From an uncultured Eubacteriales bacterium (GTDB lineage: Bacteria; Bacillota; Clostridia; Christensenellales; CAG-917): a stretch of 64,000 bases of DNA. The translations under genes were made by a program, and so were the position numbers. Location: contig URAF01000001.1 of the NCBI GenBank assembly GCA_900545885.1, forward strand, positions 124,001 through 188,000. The letters are read 5' to 3'. Shown here one piece after another: positions 51,424 through 62,705 of this stretch; position 1 is the first letter of the stretch, and each line of letters opens with the position of its first letter. The notes beneath the pieces were generated by a model that saw nothing but the letters and a program-made list of their open reading frames with translations, did not search any database and was not told the origin of the DNA.

Positions 51424-51451
51424 GTGTACCATATGTGTTCACACAAGTCAA
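51423..51451 (-). promoter_or_regulatory. Promoter of the VOC/old-yellow-enzyme operon
   Basis: Minus strand: TTGACT (51446-51451), 17-base spacer ending TGG, TACACT (51423-51428). Confidence 0.75.
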
Positions 51452-51464
51452 CGCAAACAATTAA

Positions 51465-51487
51465 AAAGCGCGCTATTTGCGCGCTTT
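51465..51487 (-). terminator. Terminator of the purine operon
   Basis: AAAGCGCGC, loop TATTT, GCGCGCTTT; leftward it ends in TTTTTAATT. It lies 6 bases past the folD stop. Confidence 0.88.
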
Positions 51488-51493
51488 CCGACT

Positions 51494-52348
51494 TTATTTG
51501 AGTCCGTGCTGAACCTTGTAGACGTTGACCGTATTCTGCAACAGCATTGTGACCGTCATAGGTCCGACGCCGCCGGGAACGGGAGTGATGTAGGAACATT
51601 TCGGTGCGACTTCCGCAAAGTCCACGTCACCGCAGAGTTTGCCGTTTTCGTCGCGGTCCATACCTACGTCGATTACAACCGCGCCTTCTTTTACCATATC
51701 GGCTTTCAGGAACTTCGCAACACCAATCGCTACGCAAACTATGTCGGCTTTGCTTGTGATTTCACCGAGATTTTTCGTGCGGCTGTGGCAGATTGTGACC
51801 GTTGCGTTTTTGTCGAGAAGCAGTTGAGCAAGCGGTTTTCCGACAAGGTTGGAACGTCCGATTACAACCGCATTCTTGCCTTCGAGTTCAATGCCGTAGT
51901 ACTCGAACAACTTCATCACGCCGTAAGGCGTGCAAGGAATGACTTCGGGTTCGCCTACCCACAGTTTGCCCTTCTGAACGAAATGGCAACCGTCCACGTC
52001 TTTTGCAGGGTCGATAGCACGGAGCAACGCCGCCTCGTCGAGATGTTTGGGAACGGGAAGTTGAAGAAGTATACCGTTTACGTCGGGGTCTGCGTTGAGT
52101 TCGCGGATTTTGCCGAGAACTTCGTCGAACGTGGAGTTCGCGTCCATTTTCACGAGTGTGGACTGAATGCCGACTTCACCGCAACCGTTGATTTTGTTGC
52201 GCACATACACCTGACTTGCGGGGTTGTCGCCTACGAGTATAACCGCAAGCCCGATTTTGCCGCACTTGTCCTGAGGCAAAGCCTCAACCTGTCTTTTTAT
52301 GTCGTCTCTCGTCTTTGCGCTGACGAGTTTGCCGTCGATTATGTTCAT
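51494..52348 (-). CDS. folD: Methylenetetrahydrofolate dehydrogenase/cyclohydrolase FolD
   Basis: Makes 10-formyl-THF, the donor used by PurN and by AICAR formyltransferase in this operon. It has 284 residues with VGDNPASQVYVRNK (catalytic Tyr and Lys), GILLQLPVPKHLD, DVDGCH and the NADP-binding GRSNLVGKPLAQLLL (about 163-177). The final TPVPGGVGPMTVTMLLQNT is diagnostic. It is the last gene of the operon. Confidence 0.97.
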   Translation of the reverse strand: MNIIDGKLVSAKTRDDIKRQVEALPQDKCGKIGLAVILVGDNPASQVYVRNKINGCGEVGIQSTLVKMDANSTFDEVLGKIRELNADPDVNGILLQLPVPKHLDEAALLRAIDPAKDVDGCHFVQKGKLWVGEPEVIPCTPYGVMKLFEYYGIELEGKNAVVIGRSNLVGKPLAQLLLDKNATVTICHSRTKNLGEITSKADIVCVAIGVAKFLKADMVKEGAVVIDVGMDRDENGKLCGDVDFAEVAPKCSYITPVPGGVGPMTVTMLLQNTVNVYKVQHGLK

Positions 52349-52384
52349 ATTTCTCCTTTGAATTTCCTTGCAGAATATCGGACG

Positions 52385-53893
52385 TTATCTGTTGTTCACG
52401 TAGCTTGTGTTCTTCTGAATGACGTCGTGTGCGCCGCCTTCGGTTATGCTTGTTGCCGAAACAACGGTCATCTTCGCGGTTTCCTGCAACTGTTTGATGG
52501 TTATCGCACCGCAGTTGCACATTGTGGAACGCACCTTGTAAAGGCTCTTTTCGACATTGTCTTTGAGACGTCCCGCATAAGGAACGTAGCTGTCGACGCC
52601 TTCTTCGAAACTGAGTCCGGATTTGCCGCCGAGGTCGTAACGCTGCCAGTTACGTGCGCGGTTGCTGCCCTCGCCCCAATACTCTTTGACATAGTTGCCG
52701 TTGATGTTGAGTTTGTTTGTCGGGCTTTCGTCGAAACGCGCAAAGTAACGACCGAGCATAAGGAAGTCCGCACCCATTGCGAGCGCAAGGGTCATGTGGT
52801 AGTCGTGAACAATGCCGCCGTCCGAGCAAATCGGAATGTAAATGCCAGTTTTTTCGAAGTATTCGTTACGCGCCGCCGCAACTTCGATAAGCGCGCTTGC
52901 CTGTCCTCTGCCGATACCTTTCTGTTCACGGGTAATGCAGATGGAACCACCGCCGATACCTACTTTCACAAAGTCTGCACCAGCTTCGGCAAGGAACATG
53001 AATCCGTCGCGGTCAACAACGTTGCCTGCGCCGACTTTCACGCTGTCGCCGTAATTTTTGCGGATATAATCGAGCGTTCTCTTCTGCCAGATTGTATAGC
53101 CCTCGGAAGAGTCTATGCAAAGCACGTCCGCTCCCGCTTCGACAAGTGCGGGAACTCTCTTTTCATAGTCGAGCGTGTTGATGCCCGCGCCGACCATATA
53201 ACGTTTGCTTCCGTCAAGCAGTTCGAGAGGATTTTCCTTGTGCTGTGCATAGTCCTTTCTGAATACGAGGTACATAAGGTTTCCTTCGTCGGATACGATG
53301 GGAATGGTGTTGAGTTTGTGTTCCCAGATTATATCGTTCGCATCCGCAAGGCTGGTGCCGATGGGCGCGGTTACGAGTTTTTCGAGAGGGGTCATAAACT
53401 CTTTGACTTTGAGGTCGGGCGACATTCTGCTGACGCGGTAGTCACGGCTTGTGACAATACCGAGCAACTTGCCGCTGGAACTTCCGTCGTGCGTGATTGC
53501 GATTGTGTTGTGACCTTTTCTCTGCACGAGTTCGAGAACGTCCGCAAGCGTGTTGTCGGGAGTAAGATTGGAGTCGGACACGACAAAACCCGCCTTGTAG
53601 TTTTTCACGCGTCTGACCATAGCGGCTTCGTTTTCGACGGACTGCGAGCCGTAGATGAACGACATACCGCCTTCGCGTGCCAACGCAATCGCCAGCGTGT
53701 CGTTACTGACTGACTGCATTATGGCGGAAACGAGCGGAATGTTCAGAGAAATCGCAGGCTCCTCGCCTTTATTGAATTTGACGAGAGGTGTGCGCAAACT
53801 GACGTTCGCGGGAATACAATTCTCGTCGGTATATCCGGGTATCAAAAGGAACTCACTGAAAGTTCTTGAAGGTTCTTCGAAATATTTTGCCAT
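52385..53893 (-). CDS. guaB: IMP dehydrogenase
   Basis: Oxidises IMP to XMP, committing to guanine nucleotides. It has 502 residues. Two CBS domains (about 95-215) are inserted in the TIM barrel ([26 protein letters not shown]). The active-site loop is [12 protein letters not shown] with the catalytic Cys, and the flap contains [10 protein letters not shown]. Its place inside the purine operon means the operon runs to XMP. It starts 12 bases after the purL stop. Confidence 0.95.
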   Translation of the reverse strand: MAKYFEEPSRTFSEFLLIPGYTDENCIPANVSLRTPLVKFNKGEEPAISLNIPLVSAIMQSVSNDTLAIALAREGGMSFIYGSQSVENEAAMVRRVKNYKAGFVVSDSNLTPDNTLADVLELVQRKGHNTIAITHDGSSSGKLLGIVTSRDYRVSRMSPDLKVKEFMTPLEKLVTAPIGTSLADANDIIWEHKLNTIPIVSDEGNLMYLVFRKDYAQHKENPLELLDGSKRYMVGAGINTLDYEKRVPALVEAGADVLCIDSSEGYTIWQKRTLDYIRKNYGDSVKVGAGNVVDRDGFMFLAEAGADFVKVGIGGGSICITREQKGIGRGQASALIEVAAARNEYFEKTGIYIPICSDGGIVHDYHMTLALAMGADFLMLGRYFARFDESPTNKLNINGNYVKEYWGEGSNRARNWQRYDLGGKSGLSFEEGVDSYVPYAGRLKDNVEKSLYKVRSTMCNCGAITIKQLQETAKMTVVSATSITEGGAHDVIQKNTSYVNNR

Positions 53894-53905
53894 AATGCCT
53901 CCTGA

Positions 53906-56900
53906 TTATTTGAAGTAATGTACTGCCGAATCAAACATTCTGATGTCGTAATTGCCGACCACGTTCTTATAAAGTCCGCAGTCGATACGTTCGCTGTGTC
54001 CCATCTTGCCGAACACGCGGCCGTCGGGAGAAGTTATGCCTTCGATTGCCATATCGCTGTTGTTGGGGTTGAACGCAACGTCGGACGAGGGGTTGCCGTC
54101 GAGGTCGACGTACTGCGTTGCAATTTGTCCGTTGTCGACAAGGCGTTTGAGCCACTCTGCCGTAGCGATAAATCTGCCCTCACCGTGCGAAATCGGGACA
54201 TTGACGATGTCGCCGACGTTCATGAGAGAAAGCCACGGAGAAAGGTTGGAGCAAATTCTCGTTCTTACTATGCGCGACTGGTGACGTGCAATCGTGTTAT
54301 AGGTAAGCGTCGGATAATCCGCGTCGGCGTCCACAATGTCGCCGTGCGTGACAAGTCCGAGTTTGATGAGCGCCTGGAAACCGTTGCAGATACCCGCCAT
54401 AAGACCGTCGCAGTGTCCAAGCAGTTCGCGCACGGCGTCTGCAACTCTTGCGTTGCGGAAGAAGGACGTGATGAACTTGCCGCTTCCGTCGGGTTCGTCA
54501 CCGCCGGAGAAACCGCCGGGGATAAACACTATCTGCGCATTCGCCGTCTTTTCGGCAAACACGCGCGCGGACTCCGCGATAGAATCCGCAGTCAGGTTGT
54601 TGACAACGAAAATTTCCGGTTCGGCACCTGCTCTGCGTATGGCTTTCGCACTGTCGTATTCGCAGTTGGTTCCGGGGAACACAGGAATGAGCACGCGGGG
54701 TTTTGCAATGTGGTATGACGGTTTGACCTTGCAACCCGCGGTATAAGATACGGGAGCAATGATACCGTTACCCTGCTTGATGTTGCAAGCAAAAACGGGT
54801 TCCAGTTTGTTTTCGTAAATTTCCGAAAGCGCGCCGAGCGCAACTTTTTCCGCGCCGTAAACAAACTGCTTTTCTTCGGTGATTTTGCCGAGAAGTCTGC
54901 CGTCCTTGACGTCGTCGGAACACTCGATGACGAACGCACCGTATTTGTATCCGAATATGTCGTCAAGCGTAAGTTCTTTGTCGAACGCGAAACCGAAACC
55001 GTTGCCCATGCAGGATTTGAGTACGCCTTCCGCAACGCCGCCGTAGGTAGGCGTAAACGCAGCATAGACTTTACCCGCACGCATAAGGTCGGTAACCTTG
55101 TCAGCGTTTTCGAGGAAACGAGCCGCAACGGGCAATCCGTCTTCGCCGTAAGGACATTCGATAATGCGCACCTGACGTCCCGCGGCTTTGAAATCGTTGG
55201 AAAGAATATTCTCGTTTTTCTCGGTCGTAACCGCAAAGGACACTAGCGTTGGCGGTACGTCGATATGTTCGAAAGTGCCGCTCATACTGTCCTTGCCGCC
55301 TATCGCGCCGATACCGAGGTCGCGTTGCGCTCTGTACGCGCCGAGAAGTGCGGCAAGAGGCTTGCCCCAGCGTTCGGGACGGTTCATCGGCTTTTCGAAA
55401 TACTCCTGGAAAGTGAGATAAACGTCCTCGAAACGGGCACCTGCGCAGATGAGTTTCGCAACGCTTTCGACGACGGCGGTATAGGCTCCGCGGAAGGGGC
55501 TCTGTTCGCTCAAATAAGGGTTAAAGCCCCAAGACATAAGCGAACAAGTGCTTGTTTCGCCTTTTTCGACGGAAACCTTGTTGACCATGCACTGTATGGG
55601 AGTGAGCTGGTTTTTGCCGCCGAAAGGCATAAGAACGGTGCCCGCTCCTATTGTGCTGTCAAAGCGTTCGGACAGTCCGCGTTTGGAACAAACGTTGAGG
55701 TCGTCGGCAAGCGTTTTCATTCCTTCCGCAAAATCGGAAGGTATTGCTTTTCCGAGTTTTTCGGGAGCGACGACCGTTGCCGTCGTGTGCTTTTCGGCAC
55801 CGTTGGAATTGAGAAAATCGCGCGACAAATCGACGATGATTTTGCCGTTCCATTTCATTTTCAGTCTGCGCTCTTCCGTAACCTTGGCAACAACGGTTGC
55901 TTCGAGATTTTCGGCGTATGCAAGCGCTTTGAACTTCTCTACGTTTTCGGGCGCAACCACAACCGCCATTCTTTCCTGCGATTCGCTGATTGCAAGTTCG
56001 GTGCCGTCAAGACCTTCGTATTTCTTGGGTACGGCGTTAAGGTCGATTTCAAGTCCGTCGGCAAGTTCGCCTATCGCCACGGACACACCGCCTGCGCCGA
56101 AGTCGTTGCAACGTTTGATAATGAGCGACGCTTCGCTGTTGCGGAAAAGACGTTGGAGTTTGCGTTCTTCGGGAGCGTTACCCTTCTGGACTTCCGCCCC
56201 GCAAGCCGCAAGGGACTCCGTGCTGTGCGCCTTGGAACTTCCCGTCGCTCCGCCGCAACCGTCACGTCCCGTGCGTCCGCCGAGAAGTATGACGACGTCG
56301 TCGGGAGCGGGACATTCGCGCACTACGTTGCGTGCGGGTGCCGCGCCGGTGACCGCGCCTATTTCAAGTCGTTTTGCGACGTATCCTTCGTGATAAATTT
56401 CGTCGACAATTCCCGTTGCAAGACCGATTTGGTTGCCGTAAGAACTGTAACCTGCCGCCGCAGTCGTCACGATTTTCTTCTGCGGAAGTTTTCCTTTCAT
56501 TGTTTCGGAAAGCGGTTTCAAAGGATTGCCCGCACCCGTAACACGCATAGCGGAATAAACATACGCTCTTCCCGAAAGCGGGTCGCGGATTGCGCCGCCT
56601 ATGCAGGTAGCGGCACCGCCGAAAGGTTCGATTTCGGTGGGGTGATTGTGCGTTTCGTTCTTGAACAGCAACAGCCAGTCTTCGTCTTTTCCGTCGACGT
56701 CGACTTTGATTTTGACCGTGCAAGCGTTGATTTCTTCGGACTCGTCAAGTTTGTCGAGTTTGCCTTCCTTGCGGAGCTGTTTTGCCGCAATGGTGGCAAT
56801 GTCCATCAGGTTGATGGGCTTATGTGTTCTGCCGAGCTGTTCTCTGCCTTTCAGATATTCATTCCAAGCGGCTTCCGCGGCAGGGTCTTCGAACTTGACG

Positions 56901-57601
56901 CCGTCAATAGTCGTAAGGAATGTGGTATGACGGCAATGGTCGGACCAGTATGTGTCAATCATACGGATTTCCGTAAGCGTGGGTTCGCGCTTTTCGGACG
57001 CGAAATAATCGCGGCAGAAACGCACGTCGTCCGCGTCCATTGCAAGACCGTATTTCTTTACGAAATCGCCGAGTCCCTTTTCGTCGAGAGAAATAAAGCC
57101 GTTCAAAGTTTCCACTTCCGTGGGAACCGCATATTCGGCTTTGAGCGTTGCGGGAAGTTCGAAACCCGCTTCGCGGCATTCGACGGGGTTGATGACAAAC
57201 TTCTTTATCTTTTCGACGTCGGATTTTGTTATGTCGCCGTACAGAAGATAAATTTTAGCCGTTGCGACAAGTGGTCTTTCCTTGCAGGAAACAATCTGTA
57301 TACACTGCGCGGCGGAGTCTGCTCTCTGGTCGAACTGACCGGGCAAAGGTTCGACACCGAACACCGCAACTGCACCGTCTTCTGCGATTTCGTCCGAAAC
57401 CACGTCAAGCTGCGGTTCGGAAAAGATGTTGCGTTTTGCGTATTCGAACAGTTCACCGTCCACGCCTTCGACATCGTAGCGGTTGACCACTCTTACCTTG
57501 TTCAATCCGCGGATACCGAGCATTCCCGTAGCGTCGGCAAACAAAGCGCGTGCTTCTGCTGCGAGTTCGGGTTTCTTTTCGACGAATACTCTGTAAACCA
57601 T
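53906..57601 (-). CDS. purL: Phosphoribosylformylglycinamidine synthase, single-chain PurL (PurL-PurQ fusion)
   Basis: 1231 residues: N-terminal domain, two AIRS-like ATPase halves, and a C-terminal glutaminase. TYWSDHCRHTTF and NETHNHPTEIEPFGGAATC mark the synthetase, GGKDSMSGTF the second half. VFPGTNCEYDSAKA and AGICNGFQALIKLGL (catalytic Cys in the nucleophile elbow) mark the glutaminase. It is the large single-chain type found in Clostridia. I chose ATG 57601 with GAGGAG five bases upstream; a GTG at 57607 overlaps the purD stop and would add two residues. No separate purS or purQ is needed. Confidence 0.95.
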   Translation of the reverse strand: MVYRVFVEKKPELAAEARALFADATGMLGIRGLNKVRVVNRYDVEGVDGELFEYAKRNIFSEPQLDVVSDEIAEDGAVAVFGVEPLPGQFDQRADSAAQCIQIVSCKERPLVATAKIYLLYGDITKSDVEKIKKFVINPVECREAGFELPATLKAEYAVPTEVETLNGFISLDEKGLGDFVKKYGLAMDADDVRFCRDYFASEKREPTLTEIRMIDTYWSDHCRHTTFLTTIDGVKFEDPAAEAAWNEYLKGREQLGRTHKPINLMDIATIAAKQLRKEGKLDKLDESEEINACTVKIKVDVDGKDEDWLLLFKNETHNHPTEIEPFGGAATCIGGAIRDPLSGRAYVYSAMRVTGAGNPLKPLSETMKGKLPQKKIVTTAAAGYSSYGNQIGLATGIVDEIYHEGYVAKRLEIGAVTGAAPARNVVRECPAPDDVVILLGGRTGRDGCGGATGSSKAHSTESLAACGAEVQKGNAPEERKLQRLFRNSEASLIIKRCNDFGAGGVSVAIGELADGLEIDLNAVPKKYEGLDGTELAISESQERMAVVVAPENVEKFKALAYAENLEATVVAKVTEERRLKMKWNGKIIVDLSRDFLNSNGAEKHTTATVVAPEKLGKAIPSDFAEGMKTLADDLNVCSKRGLSERFDSTIGAGTVLMPFGGKNQLTPIQCMVNKVSVEKGETSTCSLMSWGFNPYLSEQSPFRGAYTAVVESVAKLICAGARFEDVYLTFQEYFEKPMNRPERWGKPLAALLGAYRAQRDLGIGAIGGKDSMSGTFEHIDVPPTLVSFAVTTEKNENILSNDFKAAGRQVRIIECPYGEDGLPVAARFLENADKVTDLMRAGKVYAAFTPTYGGVAEGVLKSCMGNGFGFAFDKELTLDDIFGYKYGAFVIECSDDVKDGRLLGKITEEKQFVYGAEKVALGALSEIYENKLEPVFACNIKQGNGIIAPVSYTAGCKVKPSYHIAKPRVLIPVFPGTNCEYDSAKAIRRAGAEPEIFVVNNLTADSIAESARVFAEKTANAQIVFIPGGFSGGDEPDGSGKFITSFFRNARVADAVRELLGHCDGLMAGICNGFQALIKLGLVTHGDIVDADADYPTLTYNTIARHQSRIVRTRICSNLSPWLSLMNVGDIVNVPISHGEGRFIATAEWLKRLVDNGQIATQYVDLDGNPSSDVAFNPNNSDMAIEGITSPDGRVFGKMGHSERIDCGLYKNVVGNYDIRMFDSAVHYFK

Positions 57602-57603
57602 AT

Positions 57604-58878
<1,275 letters not shown>

Positions 58879-58944
58879 ATTTCACCGATTCCAACAATTT
58901 TTCGTCGCAAAGTTACCTTCCAACCGTCCGCATTTCGATACTAT

Positions 58945-58961
58945 CAACTTGCGGCAAGTTG
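58945..58961. promoter_or_regulatory. Inverted repeat downstream of the internal purD promoter
   Basis: CAACTTG-CGG-CAAGTTG, perfect seven-base arms, about ten bases past the -10 hexamer. It may be an operator or a 5' mRNA hairpin. Confidence 0.6.
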
Positions 58962-58970
58962 CATTTTCAG

Positions 58971-58999
58971 ACTTTATGCGACTGTTTCGTATATTTCAA
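58971..58999 (-). promoter_or_regulatory. Internal promoter before purD
   Basis: Minus strand: TTGAAA (58994-58999), 17-base spacer, TAAAGT (58971-58976). It would drive purD-purL-guaB-folD separately from purE. Confidence 0.6.
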
Positions 59000-59041
59000 G
59001 TTTGTTTTATGTTGATTACACTACCTTACCGAACTTTCGGC

Positions 59042-60223
59042 TCAATGGTGGAAGAGACGCATACCCGTAAACGCCATTGCAATGCCGAGTTTGTTGCAAG
59101 TGTCGATGACGAGGTCGTCACGCACAGAGCCGCCCGGTTCCGCAATGTACGAAACACCGCTCTTGTATGCGCGCACGACGTTGTCGTCGAATGGGAAGAA
59201 CGCGTCGGAGGCAAGGGATACGCCTTTGATTGTGTCGAGGTATGCGCGTTTCTCTTCACGGGTAAATAGGTCGGGTTTTACGGCAAACCACTTCTGCCAT
59301 TCGCCTTCCGCAAGCACGTCGTCCGCGTCGTCGGAAAGGTAAATGTCGATGATGTTGTTCTTTTCGGGTCTGCCTACTCCGTTCGCGAACTGCAAACCGA
59401 GAACCTTGTCGTGTTGACGTAGTTGCCAGAGATCGGCTTTCTGTCCCGCAAGACGTGTGCAATGTATTCTGGACTGCTGACCTGCACCGACGCCTATTGC
59501 CTGTCCGTCGACCGCATATGCCACGGAGTTGGATTGAGTGTATTTGAGCGTGATGAGCGCAATTATAAGGTCGGTTGCCGCGTCGTCGGGAATTTGTTTT
59601 TCGGTCACGACGTTTTCAAGCAGCGCGCGGTTGATTGCGAAATTGTTTCTGCCCTGCTCGAACGTTATGCCGAAAACCTGTTTGCGTTCGATTTCCCGCG
59701 GCACGTAAGACGGGTCGATTTTAACGATGTTGTATGCGCCCTTTCTTTTGGTTTTGAGAATTTCGAGAGCTTCGGGAGAATAGGACGGAGCGATGATACC
59801 GTCGGAAACTTCGCGTGCGATTATTCTAGCGCAGGTCGCGTCGCATTCGTCGCTTAATGCAATCCAATCGCCGAAAGACGACATTCTGTCCGTTCCGCGT
59901 GCTCTTGCGTATGCGCAGGCAATGGGGCTGTCGTCAAGTCCTTCGATGTCGTCGACAAAACACGCCTTTTTAAGTTTGTCGTTGAGTTTTTTGCCGATTG
60001 CGGCGGACGTGGGGCTGACGTGTTTGAAAGAGGTTGCGGCACACTGTCCCGTAGCTTCCTTGATTTCCTTGACAAGCTGCCAGCTGTTGAACGCGTCGAG
60101 GAAATTGATGTATCCGGGACGTCCGCACAGGATTTCTATGGGCAGGTCGCTTCCGTCCTGCATAAAAATTCTGGAAGGTTTCTGATTGGGGTTGCAACCG
60201 TATTTCAACTCGAATTCTTTCAT
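59042..60223 (-). CDS. Stand-alone AICAR formyltransferase (PurH C-terminal type)
   Basis: Transfers a formyl group from 10-formyl-THF to AICAR. The 393 residues cover only the transformylase half of PurH; the N-terminal IMP cyclohydrolase (MGS-like) domain is missing. ELKYGCNPNQKPSR opens the domain, SFKHVSPTSAA holds the Lys-His catalytic pair, and YTQSNSVAYAVDGQAIGVGAGQQSR is the folate-site signature. The missing cyclohydrolase is supplied by the purO-like gene directly upstream (21 bases). Confidence 0.93.
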   Translation of the reverse strand: MKEFELKYGCNPNQKPSRIFMQDGSDLPIEILCGRPGYINFLDAFNSWQLVKEIKEATGQCAATSFKHVSPTSAAIGKKLNDKLKKACFVDDIEGLDDSPIACAYARARGTDRMSSFGDWIALSDECDATCARIIAREVSDGIIAPSYSPEALEILKTKRKGAYNIVKIDPSYVPREIERKQVFGITFEQGRNNFAINRALLENVVTEKQIPDDAATDLIIALITLKYTQSNSVAYAVDGQAIGVGAGQQSRIHCTRLAGQKADLWQLRQHDKVLGLQFANGVGRPEKNNIIDIYLSDDADDVLAEGEWQKWFAVKPDLFTREEKRAYLDTIKGVSLASDAFFPFDDNVVRAYKSGVSYIAEPGGSVRDDLVIDTCNKLGIAMAFTGMRLFHH

Positions 60224-60244
60224 ATATTCTCCTGTCGCAAATGG

Positions 60245-60964
60245 TTATTTGACGTTTTTGTTGAAAAGTCTGGACGTACGACGTTTGGTCGCAAGGTCGA
60301 TGAAACTGACGTAAAGCGAAACCTTGTTGTCGGGATTGAGCGAATTCCAGATTTCGTTTGCGAAAGTGTCGATGTCGGAGGGAATTGCCACGCGTCTGGG
60401 TTCGCCCGTAAAAGTGGGAATGGGGTTACCGTCGCAGTTGTACGTGTGAATGAAATGTCCGAGTCCGTCGAGAGGTTCGTAGCGATAGCAGTATCTGTTG
60501 CACGCAGAACCCTTTTCGTCGGCGCTTTTCAGAATGGACAGCTTATACGTGAACCCTTCGTCAAGGTCGATTATGCCGCTGATACGAGGGGTATAGTTGG
60601 GTGCGTCGGGTTCAAACTCTCTCTTTTCGAGAGCAAGTGCGAAACTCTCCCCTGCAAGAAGTCCGTCCACGACCGTGTCCGTCTGGTCGCCGTTGGTGAC
60701 AACCCACTTGTTCCAGACTCTGCGCACGGGAGAATAAATGATAAGGGACGGGTCTTCGACTTTGCTTTCGTCAAAAGGATAAATCGTGAGTTCGTCCTCT
60801 TTCTCCACGAACACACGGTTGCGGCTGTTTTCGCTTCTGCCCATAATGAAATAGGCAAACGCCGCGTGACGGCCGTCTTTGGTTTTCCCGAGAACAATGC
60901 CTCTCCCGGGATAAGAATTTTCTTTCAGCAGTTTTCCGATTTTTTCAACGTCGTAAATACTCAT
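60245..60964 (-). CDS. purO: PurO-type IMP cyclohydrolase
   Basis: Closes FAICAR to IMP. The 239 residues match the archaeal-type IMP_cyclohyd family (PF07826): NSYPGRGIVLGKT, AAFAYFIMGRSENSRNRVF and VVTNGDQTDTV are its blocks. Position next to a cyclohydrolase-less AICAR formyltransferase supports the function. It begins 82 bases after purN. Confidence 0.85.
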   Translation of the reverse strand: MSIYDVEKIGKLLKENSYPGRGIVLGKTKDGRHAAFAYFIMGRSENSRNRVFVEKEDELTIYPFDESKVEDPSLIIYSPVRRVWNKWVVTNGDQTDTVVDGLLAGESFALALEKREFEPDAPNYTPRISGIIDLDEGFTYKLSILKSADEKGSACNRYCYRYEPLDGLGHFIHTYNCDGNPIPTFTGEPRRVAIPSDIDTFANEIWNSLNPDNKVSLYVSFIDLATKRRTSRLFNKNVK

Positions 60965-61046
60965 ATCGTCCTCGGTAATATTCTGTGCGCGGCTTCCGAT
61001 TGCTCGTGGTTTTCGGAAACCGAACGCTTGTTTTAATGTCTTGTTA

Positions 61047-61655
61047 TTAATTTTCGCAAATCAAATCTTTTGCAACTTTTTCCACAGCCGCGGGAAGAAG
61101 TTTCCATTCCGCCTCTTCCATAACCCGCCTTTGCAGGATTTCGGGGGTGTCGCCTTCGTGTACGGCAACTTCCTTTTGGAAAATTATTTCGCCGCCGTCG
61201 GGTATTTCGTTGACGAAATGCACCGTAGCACCCGTGACTTTTTCACCTGCCGCGAGTACGGCTTCGTGAACTTTGAGTCCGTAGAACCCTTTTCCGCAGA
61301 ACTTCGGAATGAGCGACGGGTGAACGTTCAGAATGCGGTCGGCATAGCGCGAAGTGAACTTCTCTGACAGAATGCTCATAAATCCCGCAAGAACTATAAG
61401 TCTTATTCCTGCATTGTCAAGCGCGCCGATTATCGCGTTTTCGAACGCTTCCTGCGACGGAAAGTCCTTTTTCTCGGCAACGAATGTCGCAATCCCCGCT
61501 TTTTCCGCACGCTGCAACGCGTAGGCTTCTTTGTGATTGGACACCACAAGTGCAATGTGAGCGGAGTTTATAATACCGCTTTTTTCAGCGTCGATGAGAG
61601 CCTGCAAATTGGTTCCACCACCTGACACCAGAACTGCAACGGGTACTCTTTCCAC
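61047..61655 (-). CDS. purN: Phosphoribosylglycinamide formyltransferase PurN
   Basis: Uses 10-formyl-THF to formylate GAR. It has 202 residues with VLVSGGGTNLQAL, LAGFMSILS, NVHPSLIPKFCGKGFYG (catalytic Asn-His) and TGATVHFVNEIPDGG with its Asp. I chose the GTG at 61655, five bases after GAGG; a GTG at 61661 would touch the ribosome binding site. It follows purM. Confidence 0.95.
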   Translation of the reverse strand: MERVPVAVLVSGGGTNLQALIDAEKSGIINSAHIALVVSNHKEAYALQRAEKAGIATFVAEKKDFPSQEAFENAIIGALDNAGIRLIVLAGFMSILSEKFTSRYADRILNVHPSLIPKFCGKGFYGLKVHEAVLAAGEKVTGATVHFVNEIPDGGEIIFQKEVAVHEGDTPEILQRRVMEEAEWKLLPAAVEKVAKDLICEN

Positions 61656-61662
61656 GGTCACC

Positions 61663-62697
61663 TCAGCAAATGACGACTTTGTCGTCGGACTCGATTATCT
61701 CGCCGACGATATAGGCGTCTTCTCCGTTTGCGCGGAGCACTTCGAGCGCGCGGTCGGCATCTTCTTTCGCCACAACGACGCTCATGCCAACGCCCATGTT
61801 AAAGGTGTTGAACATATCGCGTTCGGGCACACCGCCCTCTTTTGCGATAAGGTCAAACACGGGAAGCACTCTGACGTCGGACTTGCGGATTTTCGCCCCC
61901 AGTCCTGCGGGAATGCTGCGCGGAATATTTTCGTAGAAACCGCCGCCCGTAATGTGCGACACGGCTTTGACCGTGACAGCCTCGAAAAGCGCGAGCATGG
62001 GTTTGACGTATATTTTGGTAGGGGTAAGCAACGTTTCACCGAGCGATTTTCCGCCGAGCTCCGCACGGGGTGCGGTAAGGTCGCTTTCGGCAAAAACCTT
62101 GCGGACGAGAGAAAAACCGTTGGAGTGAACGCCGCTGGACGGCAACGCTATGACAACGTCGCCTGCCTTCATTTTGCTGTTGTCGAGTATCTTGTCTTTG
62201 TCGACGACGCCGACGGCAAATCCCGCGAGGTCGTATTCGTTGACGGGATAGAACCCGGGCATTTCGGCTGTTTCTCCGCCGATAAGGGACGCGCCCGACT
62301 GAACGCAACCTTCGGCTACGCCGGAAACTATTGCGGCTATTTTCTCGGGAACGTTCTTTCCGCAAGCGATGTAATCGAGGAAAAACAGGGGTTTCGCTCC
62401 GCAGCAGATGACGTCATTGACGCACATGGCGACGCAGTCGATACCGATTGTGTCGTGCTTGTCGAGCATAAACGCATATTTGAGTTTCGTACCCACGCCG
62501 TCCGTGCCGCTGACCAGAACGGGTTTTTTGATGCCCGTAAGGTCGAGTTCGAACAGTCCGCCGAAACCGCCTATATCGGACAACGCACCGCTAGTCATTG
62601 TGCGCGCGATATGCGACTTCATAAGTTCGACGGCTTTGTAACCTGCCGTGATGTCTACGCCTGCGCTTTTATAGCTTTCGCTGAAAGATTTTTCCAT
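61663..62697 (-). CDS. purM: Phosphoribosylformylglycinamidine cyclo-ligase PurM
   Basis: Makes AIR. The 344 residues include [60 protein letters not shown] metal/ATP loop, [11 protein letters not shown] and [13 protein letters not shown]. It lies 8 bases after purE. The purF and purC genes often found between purE and purM are absent. Confidence 0.97.
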   Translation of the reverse strand: MEKSFSESYKSAGVDITAGYKAVELMKSHIARTMTSGALSDIGGFGGLFELDLTGIKKPVLVSGTDGVGTKLKYAFMLDKHDTIGIDCVAMCVNDVICCGAKPLFFLDYIACGKNVPEKIAAIVSGVAEGCVQSGASLIGGETAEMPGFYPVNEYDLAGFAVGVVDKDKILDNSKMKAGDVVIALPSSGVHSNGFSLVRKVFAESDLTAPRAELGGKSLGETLLTPTKIYVKPMLALFEAVTVKAVSHITGGGFYENIPRSIPAGLGAKIRKSDVRVLPVFDLIAKEGGVPERDMFNTFNMGVGMSVVVAKEDADRALEVLRANGEDAYIVGEIIESDDKVVIC

Positions 62698-62705
62698 ATC
62701 ACACC

